Source: Paramuribaculum sp.
GTDB lineage: Bacteria; Bacteroidota; Bacteroidia; Bacteroidales; Muribaculaceae
Direction of reading: 5' to 3'
Length of the DNA stretch: 14,492 bases
Assembly (NCBI GenBank): GCA_029051835.1
Contig: JAIDKJ010000064.1
Location: 1-14,492, forward strand
In this document: in pieces, positions 7,401-13,670 of the stretch
Position numbering within the stretch: position 1 is the stretch's first letter
Layout: the number at the start of each line of letters is the position of its first letter
Made by a program: the position numbers and the translations under genes
The notes under the pieces: model-generated
The model's database searches: none
What the model was told of the DNA's origin: nothing
What the model saw: the letters and a program-made list of their open reading frames with translations, nothing else

Positions 7401-8142
7401 TGTTGTCGTATCCGCCGAAATCGTTGGTACGGTTAGCGCCGGCAGCGTTGCTGTCCTTCGGAATATCAGGTATCTTCGGCAGATTGCGCGAATTGAAATA
7501 AAACTCGGCATAGTAGGTTATCAGCTTGGCCAGACCGACGACTACCGGCAACAGCGACAGACATGCTACTTCTTTGGCATCGACCGTCATGAAGAAAATG
7601 AACCCCACTATGCCCACACCGGTCCATATCAGGCCATTGTTCATACGGCGCGAATCGATGCGGTAGACACGACTGCCACGCGCCACCGACTCAATCATCT
7701 CCGAAGTACGGTTGAACAGACCATTGTTGTAGAACGCATCGGGAAGCGGATTTCCTTTCTCGATCGCATACTCTATCAGCTTATACTTGGCCAGCAGATT
7801 ATTGCGGCGGTAATGGAGCAGCATCCACACCAGACCGAGAACGAACACGAACGGCAGGAACACGGCTATCATCTTGCTCACCTCACGGAAACCGTCGACT
7901 CTCGACCGCGGAGCGCCGATCTCCACGCTCGGACTGATATAGATAGGCGTAGAGCCTATCGAATCAAAAGCCAGAGTGGTCTGTAGTTCGTCGCGTATCT
8001 GCTCCGTCAGCTCCACGCGCATTTCCTGACGCATAGCCTCGAAATCAGCACGGTTGTCGCTCTCGCATGAACTCATCAAGGCAGTGCCGCCGACCATCAG
8101 TGCCGTAAGTGCCATTGCACACAAATTGCGTAATTTTTTCAT
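7384..8142 (-). CDS. DUF6249-like membrane protein, first gene of the sigma-factor operon
   Basis: A 252-residue membrane protein. It has an N-terminal hydrophobic signal with a lipobox-like MSSC at residues 23-26, then a short, charged, probably helical periplasmic segment (about 30-57). Three membrane helices follow (about 91-111, 171-187 and 193-212). The cytosolic-looking loop after the first carries YAIEKGNPLPDAFY, the kind of motif seen in Bacteroidetes DUF6249 proteins. The C-terminal tail is polar and rich in Asn, Asp and Gly. Biochemical function is unknown. Its coupling with an ECF sigma factor, whose start lies inside its 3' end, suggests it senses or modulates the signal controlling that sigma factor; this is inference. 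The lipobox is imperfect (Met at -3), so lipidation is uncertain. The DUF label rests on remembered resemblance. Confidence 0.8.
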   Translation of the reverse strand: MKKLRNLCAMALTALMVGGTALMSSCESDNRADFEAMRQEMRVELTEQIRDELQTTLAFDSIGSTPIYISPSVEIGAPRSRVDGFREVSKMIAVFLPFVFVLGLVWMLLHYRRNNLLAKYKLIEYAIEKGNPLPDAFYNNGLFNRTSEMIESVARGSRVYRIDSRRMNNGLIWTGVGIVGFIFFMTVDAKEVACLSLLPVVVGLAKLITYYAEFYFNSRNLPKIPDIPKDSNAAGANRTNDFGGYDNNADTL

Positions 8143-8174
8143 ATCTGTAGAATCTTGTTTTTTTGATTAATCTG

Positions 8175-8204
8175 ACCTTTAGACGCGGCAGCCGCGAAAA
8201 AGGT
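8175..8204. promoter_or_regulatory. Nested palindrome in the leader of the sigma-factor operon
   Basis: Outer arms ACCTTT (8175-8180) and AAAGGT (8199-8204) enclose inner arms CGCGGC (8184-8189) and GCCGCG (8191-8196) around a single central base, with 3-base and 2-base internal loops. It lies 33 bases upstream of the ATG at 8142 and just downstream of the predicted -7 box, so it would fold as a GC-rich hairpin in the leader RNA, or act as a protein site in DNA. No U-tract follows on either strand, so it is not a standard terminator. Confidence 0.5.
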
Positions 8205-8215
8205 TACATCCCGCC

Positions 8216-8224
8216 GCAAATTTA
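8216..8224 (-). promoter_or_regulatory. Predicted -7 box for the DUF6249-like/sigma operon
   Basis: On the minus strand the sequence reads TAAATTTGC, a perfect TAnnTTTGC, about 75 bases upstream of the first ATG of the operon (8142). I see no good TTTG 19-21 bases further upstream, so either the -33 is weak or another sigma factor, possibly the operon's own, helps drive it. Confidence 0.45.
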
Positions 8225-8265
8225 CCTCAATTTCCCCCAAATCACTTAAAATTACTTGTAATAGA

Positions 8266-8973
8266 CTACTCCCAAAGCAAGAATTCATCCAGTAATACCT
8301 GATAAGATGCCGACTGCAACAAACTCATTAAATACCCATAATTATCACATATATCAATATCAACCCCACTCGCTGCCGCTCTCCAATATTTCAGTCCTTC
8401 ACTGACGTCAACAAAGTCAGATGCATACATACATGCCTGAGATAATAATGAGTATCTTTCGATGTTTTCATCGTCATCTGCAACCGGCAAGTCTTCTTCG
8501 GTTATCTCGCATGGAAATTCAACAGAAGGATCTGCTCCTCGCTGCAATAGTTGACGCACCCTCTGAAGATCAAAATTTTCGCCCGCCACACATAGATCCA
8601 TATCAATTTCCCTATAGCCAAGCTTTATCAGTAACTCTTTCTCGGTAAATACTGCATCCTCTATACTGTCATAGTGTGCGCAAAAAGTCTTGGCATATTC
8701 CATAAAACCAAGATTTTTGTCGTCCGGAACCCTGATTATTGTTTCATAGAAGGCCAAGAGAGTTTTACATCGGTCAGCAACAGCAGAAATCACAGGGAGC
8801 AGTTCTTTTTTCCATCCGTTTGAATTGAGAATCATTAAGTTGGCATAAGACATCCAATACAACTCTGTCACAAAGTCGCAATCACATGGCAGCGATCCCA
8901 CACTATGATTTTCATGGAAATAATTGATGACGCTTTCAATTCTAAACAAAATCGCTTCTTTATAAATATACAT
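8266..8973 (-). CDS. Orphan protein with ankyrin-like repeat, function unknown
   Basis: A 235-residue, probably soluble, acidic and mostly helical protein with no signal peptide. An ankyrin-type helix pair is visible at about 124-150 (DMDLCVAGENFDLQRVRQLLQRGADPSVEF). A weaker second unit may lie at about 175-212 (LLSQACMY, then WRAAASGVDIDICDNYG). The N-terminal 110 residues are not recognised. The gene is clearly AT-richer than the flanking housekeeping genes, and its codon use differs, both signs of horizontal acquisition. Proteins of this type are sometimes immunity proteins of polymorphic toxin systems or cargo of integrated elements, but no toxin gene is beside it, so I assign no function. 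A possible promoter lies about 90 bases upstream (9061-9094). The ATG at 8973 is the first start in the frame. Confidence 0.75.
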   Translation of the reverse strand: MYIYKEAILFRIESVINYFHENHSVGSLPCDCDFVTELYWMSYANLMILNSNGWKKELLPVISAVADRCKTLLAFYETIIRVPDDKNLGFMEYAKTFCAHYDSIEDAVFTEKELLIKLGYREIDMDLCVAGENFDLQRVRQLLQRGADPSVEFPCEITEEDLPVADDDENIERYSLLSQACMYASDFVDVSEGLKYWRAAASGVDIDICDNYGYLMSLLQSASYQVLLDEFLLWE

Positions 8974-9060
8974 ATTTCATTAATCATTACCGTAAACACC
9001 TCTACACAATAAGCCCATAGCGTTTCAGGCAATTACATATTATTCCTGATTTCTAACCGA

Positions 9061-9094
9061 CAAAATTATACCTACAGTCGAAGCACACGACAAA
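9061..9094 (-). promoter_or_regulatory. Possible promoter of the ankyrin-like gene
   Basis: Minus strand: TTTG at 9094-9091, a 22-base spacer and TAATTTTG at 9068-9061. The boxes match well but the spacer is one to two bases longer than usual. The leader to the ATG at 8973 would be about 85 nt. The surrounding stretch 8974-9177 is AT-rich and I see no other gene in it. Confidence 0.4.
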
Positions 9095-9177
9095 ACACCT
9101 ATAGACAAAACGTTTCGAATGAGAATTTTAACGCAAAACAACGATAACGATATATCTACAACTGAAGAAATCTGTCT

Positions 9178-9426
9178 TTATTTCCACAGTTTTTTGTCAA
9201 AACGGTAGAGTGTCAAGACTTGCTCAAAAGTTGTACCATCCTTCAGTACCAACTCACTCTTGGGACTTTTATAGAATGGGTAGATGTATGCAGACAGACG
9301 ATGATAGCCAATGTTCATCAGATAATCCTCCAATCTATGCTCATCTTTCATAAGCATACCACGTGATTTGAGTATTTGAACGATTTGTTCAGGAGAGGAA
9401 TATGGCTTGGAGAAACTTGCTTTCAT
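9178..9426 (-). pseudogene. Truncated Abi_2-family (AbiD/AbiF-like) abortive-infection gene
   Basis: Encodes only 82 residues, matching the N-terminal part of Abi_2 proteins (PF07751), which are normally around 300 residues. The family pattern is plain: FSKPYSSPEQIVQILKSRGM, then DYLMNIGYHRLSAYIYPFY, then DGTTFEQVLTLYRFDKKL, after which it runs into a stop (WK, TAA) exactly where the conserved helical core should begin. I could not find the rest in any minus-strand frame between 8974 and 9177, so the C-terminal two thirds appear deleted. The frame is open to 9525, but the promoter boxes at 9494-9526 cover that region, so ATG 9426 is the start. Family members with known activity abort phage infection in lactococci. 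This copy is probably inactive, though a short product could still be made. Confidence 0.75.
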
Positions 9427-9493
9427 GGATGTATGATAAAAAAACGACCCGCCGATTTGAGCATTGTAAAGAGGCTTGGCAGGTTCTAATGAC

Positions 9494-9526
9494 GCAAAGG
9501 TAGTAAATTTATATGGATTAGCCAAA
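9494..9526 (-). promoter_or_regulatory. Near-ideal promoter of the truncated Abi gene
   Basis: On the minus strand, TTTG at 9526-9523, a 20-base spacer and TACCTTTGC at 9502-9494 match the Bacteroidota consensus in full. Transcription would begin near 9487, leaving a leader of about 60 nt to ATG 9426. This rules out the longer reading from 9525. Confidence 0.7.
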
Positions 9527-9537
9527 TAAATCGAGAT

Positions 9538-9559
9538 GCGACTTCTCCGCGACTTCTCC
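9538..9559. repeat. Perfect 11-bp tandem duplication
   Basis: GCGACTTCTCC occurs twice head to tail at 9538-9548 and 9549-9559, just upstream of the Abi promoter and at the edge of the AT-rich patch. It may be a replication-slippage product or a scar left at the boundary of an acquired segment. No longer repeat was seen around it. The rest of 9560-9620 shows no gene. Confidence 0.7.
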
Positions 9560-9622
9560 GAGCGTAAAAAATCTAATAAATTGTTGACTCTACTCCAATC
9601 CTACAGATCGGTAGCCTGCAGG

Positions 9623-9655
9623 TTTGCAAAAGCGGGGAATTATGGCGAACTTTGC
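9623..9655 (+). promoter_or_regulatory. Promoter of the beta-hexosaminidase gene
   Basis: TTTG at 9623-9626, a 20-base spacer and GAACTTTGC at 9647-9655, matching TAnnTTTGC except for the first base. It would start transcription about 20 bases before the ATG at 9681. The leader shows no strong Shine-Dalgarno sequence. Confidence 0.6.
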
Positions 9656-9680
9656 GGGAGATTAAACCAGTCAGCAGTCC

Positions 9681-11267
9681 ATGAAAAAGATTTTTACTTG
9701 TATAGCGTTGTCGCTCATGACAGTGCTGCCGATGGCGGCACAGCAGGCATTGCTCCCCACTCCGGCCAGAATGCAGGCCGGACGTGGCGCATTCACCATC
9801 ACTTCCGGAGTCAGAATCATCACCGACGGCGGATATGCCGACACTCTTGCCGCACGACTCTCTGAGGATCTGAAGGAGTTCGGCTATGGATCATCAGTAA
9901 AGCAAGAAGACGCCAAAGGCGTCGTCAGCCTGCGGCTCGACAAGAGCCTCGCGATGCCGGAGGAGGCATATACGCTCCGCGTAACCACCGACAGTATCAT
10001 AATGCAGGCGTCGTCGGAGGCCGGACTGTTCTATGCCGCACAATCAATGATGCAGCTTGCCACACAAGGCAACGGCACCGTCGGCACATGCCGTATCGAC
10101 GACAGCCCGCGCTTCGGGTGGCGCGGATTCATGCTCGACGAGAGCCGCCATTTCTTCGGCAAAGAGAAGGTAAAGCAGTATCTCGACATCATGGCATCGC
10201 TGCGCCTCAACGTGTTCCACTGGCATCTGACCGACGAGCCGGGCTGGCGCATCGAGATAAAGCGTTATCCGCTGCTGACAGAGCAGGGAGCCATTGGCAA
10301 CTGGCACGATCCGGAAGCACCGGCCACATTCTACACTCAGGACGATATCCGCGAGATAGTGGCATACGCGGCCGAGCGTCACATAACGGTCGTGCCTGAA
10401 TTCGACATGCCGGGCCACGCCACCGCCGTTTGCCGGGCCTACCCTGAGGTTTCGGGCGGCGGCGAGGGCAAATGGAAGCATTTCACCTTCCATCCGTGCA
10501 AAGAGGCGACGTTCGAATTCATCAGCTATGTGCTCGACGAGATCGTCGCACTGTTTCCCGCGCCCTACATCCACATCGGAGGCGACGAGGTGCATTACGG
10601 CAACCAGAGCTGGTTTACCGACCCGGAGATACAGCAGTTCATCAAAGACAACGATCTTGGCGACGAGAAAGGGCTTGAACAGTATTTCATACGCCGCGCG
10701 GCCGACATAGTCGCATCGAAAGGCAAGACAGCCATAGGATGGGACGAGATCGTCGACGCCGGAGTAGCGCCCGAAAAGGCCGTCATCATGTGGTGGCGCC
10801 ACGACCGCCCCGCCCAGCTTGAAAAAGCGCTTGAAAAAGGCTACCGGGTGATCATGACACCGCGCCGCCCGCTCTACGCCGACTTCATACAGCACGCATC
10901 GCACAAGACCGGACGCGTATGGAACGGATTCAACCCCATCGAGGACATCTACAGCTTCCCCGAACCGCTCGGACACCTCACACAAGGCCATGACGGCAAC
11001 GTGCTCGGAATGCAGTTCTCGCTCTGGACCGAACGGGTGGCCGACACCCGCCGGCTCGACTTCATGACCTTCCCCCGCCTGATAGCAGTGGCCGAATCGG
11101 CATGGACTCCCGCCGCTGCCAAAGACAAGGAGAACTTCATGCAGCGTCTGCCCCTCACTCTGGAAACACTCCGAAGCAAGGGCATATACTATTTCAACCC
11201 CTTCGATCCGGAATCGACACCCGAACCGGGAGCGCCCGACAAAGACGACGTGCTCAAAAACGGATAA
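9681..11267 (+). CDS. Secreted beta-N-acetylhexosaminidase, glycoside hydrolase family 20
   Basis: A 528-residue exo-acting hexosaminidase that removes terminal GlcNAc or GalNAc from glycans such as mucin or chitin oligosaccharides. The signal peptide is clear (MKKIFTCIALSLMTVLPMAAQ, cleavage near 20-21). An N-terminal GH20b-like alpha/beta domain covers about 24-140, and the catalytic TIM barrel about 145-490. Visible active-site elements: RGFMLDESRHF (148-158), FHWHLTDEPGW (179-189), PEFDMPGHA (239-247), the catalytic Asp-Glu pair D302-E303 in HIGGDEVHYG, the tryptophans in MWWRHD and the late SLWTER block. The mechanism in this family uses substrate-assisted oxazolinium formation, with the Asp positioning the acetamido group and the Glu acting as acid/base. 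There is no C-terminal carbohydrate-binding module and no lipobox, so it is probably periplasmic. No susC/susD genes are beside it. Confidence 0.96.
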   Translation: MKKIFTCIALSLMTVLPMAAQQALLPTPARMQAGRGAFTITSGVRIITDGGYADTLAARLSEDLKEFGYGSSVKQEDAKGVVSLRLDKSLAMPEEAYTLRVTTDSIIMQASSEAGLFYAAQSMMQLATQGNGTVGTCRIDDSPRFGWRGFMLDESRHFFGKEKVKQYLDIMASLRLNVFHWHLTDEPGWRIEIKRYPLLTEQGAIGNWHDPEAPATFYTQDDIREIVAYAAERHITVVPEFDMPGHATAVCRAYPEVSGGGEGKWKHFTFHPCKEATFEFISYVLDEIVALFPAPYIHIGGDEVHYGNQSWFTDPEIQQFIKDNDLGDEKGLEQYFIRRAADIVASKGKTAIGWDEIVDAGVAPEKAVIMWWRHDRPAQLEKALEKGYRVIMTPRRPLYADFIQHASHKTGRVWNGFNPIEDIYSFPEPLGHLTQGHDGNVLGMQFSLWTERVADTRRLDFMTFPRLIAVAESAWTPAAAKDKENFMQRLPLTLETLRSKGIYYFNPFDPESTPEPGAPDKDDVLKNG

Positions 11268-11297
11268 AACCGCTATGGCATCGTCGCGTCATTGCGC

Positions 11298-11317
11298 TAC
11301 GAATTTCGTAACTTTGC
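11298..11317 (+). promoter_or_regulatory. -7 box with overlapping palindrome ahead of the lipoprotein gene
   Basis: A perfect TAnnTTTGC (TAACTTTGC) lies at 11309-11317, only three bases before the ATG at 11321. A palindrome with 6-bp arms, TACGAA and TTCGTA around one T (11298-11310), overlaps its first two bases. No TTTG is found at the proper distance upstream. If this box is used, the transcript would have almost no leader. It may instead support the downstream ATG at 11345. Confidence 0.45.
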
Positions 11318-11320
11318 AGC

Positions 11321-11782
11321 ATGAAAATCCAACTTCACATCATCATGCTGTCGGCCATACTCGCCGGATGCTCGTCGACACCGTCGATCGACCCGTCGCG
11401 ACCGGCCGACCAGCAGGCTCTACGGCTGGCCGAAGCAGGCCCGACCGAAGCAGCCGAAGCACTCGTAGGATGGCTCCGGCAGGCATCTCCGGCCGACCGC
11501 GACTACGCCCGCAGTCTGACCCGAGAGTTAATGTCGATCTACGACAGCGACTCTCTGGGCCGCACACGCTGTTTCGTCCGCTCGCTCGACTCCATCAGAT
11601 CGACCCTTGATCCGGAAGAACTGGCCCACGTCTACGTCGTATCGACCAAGCCGTGGCGGCTCGGAGCGATAATGCGTGCCGACGGAGCCGACGACCGACT
11701 TCTGCAGGCCATCGAAGCCGATTACGCCGACGATCCGGAAGCGCTCGAAGCGTTCAGACACGGATATCGCGGCGAACACTGA
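11321..11782 (+). CDS. Small putative lipoprotein, function unknown
   Basis: A 153-residue protein with a type II signal peptide. A short hydrophobic segment ends in the lipobox LAGC, making C17 the lipidated cysteine, followed by SSTPSID. The mature part is rich in Ala, Asp, Glu and Arg and looks wholly helical. A repeated pattern of Ala-Glu and Leu (ALRLAEAGPTEAAEALVGWLRQA) suggests short helical hairpins. I recognise no named domain. Its position just before the prenyl synthase and TatD genes, with a 30-bp gap, suggests co-transcription, but its role is open. The ATG at 11321 is chosen because it gives a basic residue before the hydrophobic segment. The ATG at 11345 would leave only eight residues before the cysteine, too few for a signal. 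Confidence 0.8.
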   Translation: MKIQLHIIMLSAILAGCSSTPSIDPSRPADQQALRLAEAGPTEAAEALVGWLRQASPADRDYARSLTRELMSIYDSDSLGRTRCFVRSLDSIRSTLDPEELAHVYVVSTKPWRLGAIMRADGADDRLLQAIEADYADDPEALEAFRHGYRGEH

Positions 11783-11812
11783 CCACCTCACTCAAACCAA
11801 CACATCATAACA

Positions 11813-12781
11813 ATGCTCGACATAGACAAATATATAGCTGCCGCCGAAGAAGCCGTCAGGCAGCTTGAGATACCCGCCACACCGTCCGGACTATATGATC
11901 CGATTCGCTACACGCTTCAGGCCGGAGGCAAACGGATACGCCCGGTGCTGACTCTCGCCGTGGCCGACGCTGTCGCGCCCGACGGACGCCGCCGCGCCGC
12001 CAACCAGGCCGCGGCCATAGAGATGTTCCACAACTTCACGCTGCTCCACGACGACGTCATGGACCGGGCCGATATGCGGCGCGGACGTCCTACGGTCCAT
12101 CGGCAGTGGAACGAAGCCACAGCGATCCTTTCAGGCGACGCCATGCTGACACTGGCCGGCGCTGCCATGATGAAGGGATGCGACGAAGCGCAGCTGCGCC
12201 CGGTCATGGAACTGTTCAACCGCACCGCCATGGAGATCTACGAAGGACAGCAGCACGACATGGATTTCGAGAGCCGCACCGACGTGACCATCGGTGAATA
12301 CATGGAGATGATACGGCTGAAGACCTCGGTGCTGCTCGGATGCGCCTGCGCGCTCGGAGCCATCATGGCCGGAGCCGACAGCGCCGTCACCGACGCCTTC
12401 TACGGCTATGGCGAAAGCCTCGGACTGGCCTTCCAGCTCCGCGACGACTATCTTGACACCTACGGCGATCCGGCCACATTCGGCAAACAGATAGGAGGCG
12501 ACATAGCCTGTGGCAAAAAGACATGGCTTCTGATCAACGCCCTCGCCGAAGACACCACCGGCACAGTCGCCGCAGAGATAAGCGATCCGTCGCCACGCGA
12601 AGAGAAGATAAATCGCGTCAGAGCCGTCTACGACAGCCTCGGACTGCCACAGCGATGCCTCGGACTGATACGACGCTACGCCGACGACGCCATAGTACGC
12701 CTCGCCACCGTCGGTCTGCAGCCTGAAGCTATGGACTTCTTCACCCGTCTGGCCATGCAGACAGTCGACCGTACGCGATGA
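11813..12781 (+). CDS. Polyprenyl (isoprenyl diphosphate) synthase, short-chain type
   Basis: A 322-residue trans-prenyltransferase that condenses IPP with allylic diphosphates in the cytosol. Conserved features: GGKRIRP at 38-44, the first Asp-rich motif DDVMDRADMRRG at 80-91, K170-T171, and the second Asp-rich motif QLRDDYLD at 208-215 with the following GGDIACGKKTW. The first motif is the short DDxxD form, and F75 sits five residues before it. In known enzymes an aromatic residue there limits chain length, so a C15-C20 product (farnesyl or geranylgeranyl diphosphate) is likelier than a long quinone side chain. This is inference from motif rules. The TatD gene begins within its stop (ATGA). 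Substrate supply would come from IspH at 3146-4015. Confidence 0.93.
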   Translation: MLDIDKYIAAAEEAVRQLEIPATPSGLYDPIRYTLQAGGKRIRPVLTLAVADAVAPDGRRRAANQAAAIEMFHNFTLLHDDVMDRADMRRGRPTVHRQWNEATAILSGDAMLTLAGAAMMKGCDEAQLRPVMELFNRTAMEIYEGQQHDMDFESRTDVTIGEYMEMIRLKTSVLLGCACALGAIMAGADSAVTDAFYGYGESLGLAFQLRDDYLDTYGDPATFGKQIGGDIACGKKTWLLINALAEDTTGTVAAEISDPSPREEKINRVRAVYDSLGLPQRCLGLIRRYADDAIVRLATVGLQPEAMDFFTRLAMQTVDRTR

Positions 12782-13587
12782 CCGGACTGATCGACACCCA
12801 CACCCATCTATATCTGCCCGAATTCGCAGATGACGAGAGCTGCGACGGCGCTCCCGACGCAGTAGACCGCGCCGTCAGCGCCGGAGTAGGCCTTCTCATA
12901 TTCCCCAACGTAGACCTCACCACCATACAGCCGATGAAACGGCTTGCAGCCCGACACCCCTCGCATGTGTCGATGGCAATGGGACTGCACCCGACAGAGG
13001 TGGCCGACGACTGGAAGGAGGCGTTGCAGACCATCCACGCCGAACTGCAGTCGGGCATCTATATCGCCGTAGGAGAAGTAGGGATCGACCTATACTGGGA
13101 CGCATCGCGCCGGCAGCAGCAGATGGAGGCGTTCGACGCGCAACTGGACATGGCCCGACAACTCGGCCTGCCGGTGATAATCCACTGCCGCAACGCACTC
13201 GACGAAACTCTGGAAGTGCTGCAGGGACATCCATCGGTAGCCGCCGTCATGCACAGCTTCGGCGGAACGGCCGACGACGTCAGCCGCATACTCAAGACCG
13301 GCCCGTATTATTTCGGAATAAACGGCATACTGACTTTCAAGAAGTCGACACTCCCCGATGCCGTGGCGGCAATCCCGCCCGAACGCCTGCTGCTCGAAAC
13401 CGATGCGCCATACCTCGCCCCGGTGCCGATGCGCGGCCGCCGCAACGAAAGCGCCTATCTGACTCACACCGCCTCGCGTCTGGCCGAAACGCTCGGCATG
13501 GACGGTCAGGCAGTGGCCACACTGACGTCGGACAACGCACGTCGCCTGTTTGCCATAGCCGACCATAACGACCGCATCGACAGCTGA
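12778..13587 (+). CDS. TatD-family metal-dependent hydrolase (DNase)
   Basis: A 269-residue TIM-barrel amidohydrolase-superfamily protein. Members are metal-dependent 3'-5' nucleases acting in DNA repair and quality control; some remove D-aminoacyl groups from tRNA. The metal ligands are in place: DTHTHLY (H8, H10), E100 in GEVGID, H136 in IIHCR, H159 in MHSFGG and D209 in LLETDAPYLAP. The length is normal (about 260). Its ATG lies within the TGA stop of the prenyl synthase gene, as ATGA, so the two are very likely translationally coupled. A hairpin terminator begins 22 bases after its stop and closes the cluster. The family is certain; the in vivo substrate is not. Confidence 0.95.
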   Translation: MTGLIDTHTHLYLPEFADDESCDGAPDAVDRAVSAGVGLLIFPNVDLTTIQPMKRLAARHPSHVSMAMGLHPTEVADDWKEALQTIHAELQSGIYIAVGEVGIDLYWDASRRQQQMEAFDAQLDMARQLGLPVIIHCRNALDETLEVLQGHPSVAAVMHSFGGTADDVSRILKTGPYYFGINGILTFKKSTLPDAVAAIPPERLLLETDAPYLAPVPMRGRRNESAYLTHTASRLAETLGMDGQAVATLTSDNARRLFAIADHNDRIDS

Positions 13588-13608
13588 CCGACATAGACCG
13601 GCAACAGA

Positions 13609-13652
13609 CGAGCCGCGCCATGACACAAGGGTCACGACGCGGCTCGCTTTTT
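13609..13652 (+). terminator. Intrinsic terminator after tatD
   Basis: Perfect 9-bp arms CGAGCCGCG (13609-13617) and CGCGGCTCG (13638-13646) are followed by C and TTTTT (13648-13652). The 20-base loop contains a second short stem, TGAC (13621-13624) with GTCA (13631-13634), so the hairpin may extend inward. The T-tract is on the plus strand only, so it mainly serves the lipoprotein-prenyl synthase-tatD transcript, although the hairpin also lies just past the nqrF stop. Confidence 0.8.
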
Positions 13653-13670
13653 ATCTGCCTGAAGAGGCGG

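Noticed and set aside
7401..7511. N-terminal extension of the ECF sigma factor to 7511
   Set aside because: Would overlap the upstream gene by 128 bp. The family N-terminus begins near MLTRFEEIKLL.
8251..8262. ATTAC-TT-GTAAT palindrome after the ankyrin-like gene as its terminator
   Set aside because: The 5-bp AT-only stem with a two-base loop would barely fold. The few following T residues on the minus strand are not enough to support the call.
10044..10991. A 315-residue open frame on the minus strand inside the GH20 gene
   Set aside because: It is antisense to a gene with intact catalytic motifs, shows no recognisable domain, and long antisense frames are expected in GC-rich coding DNA.
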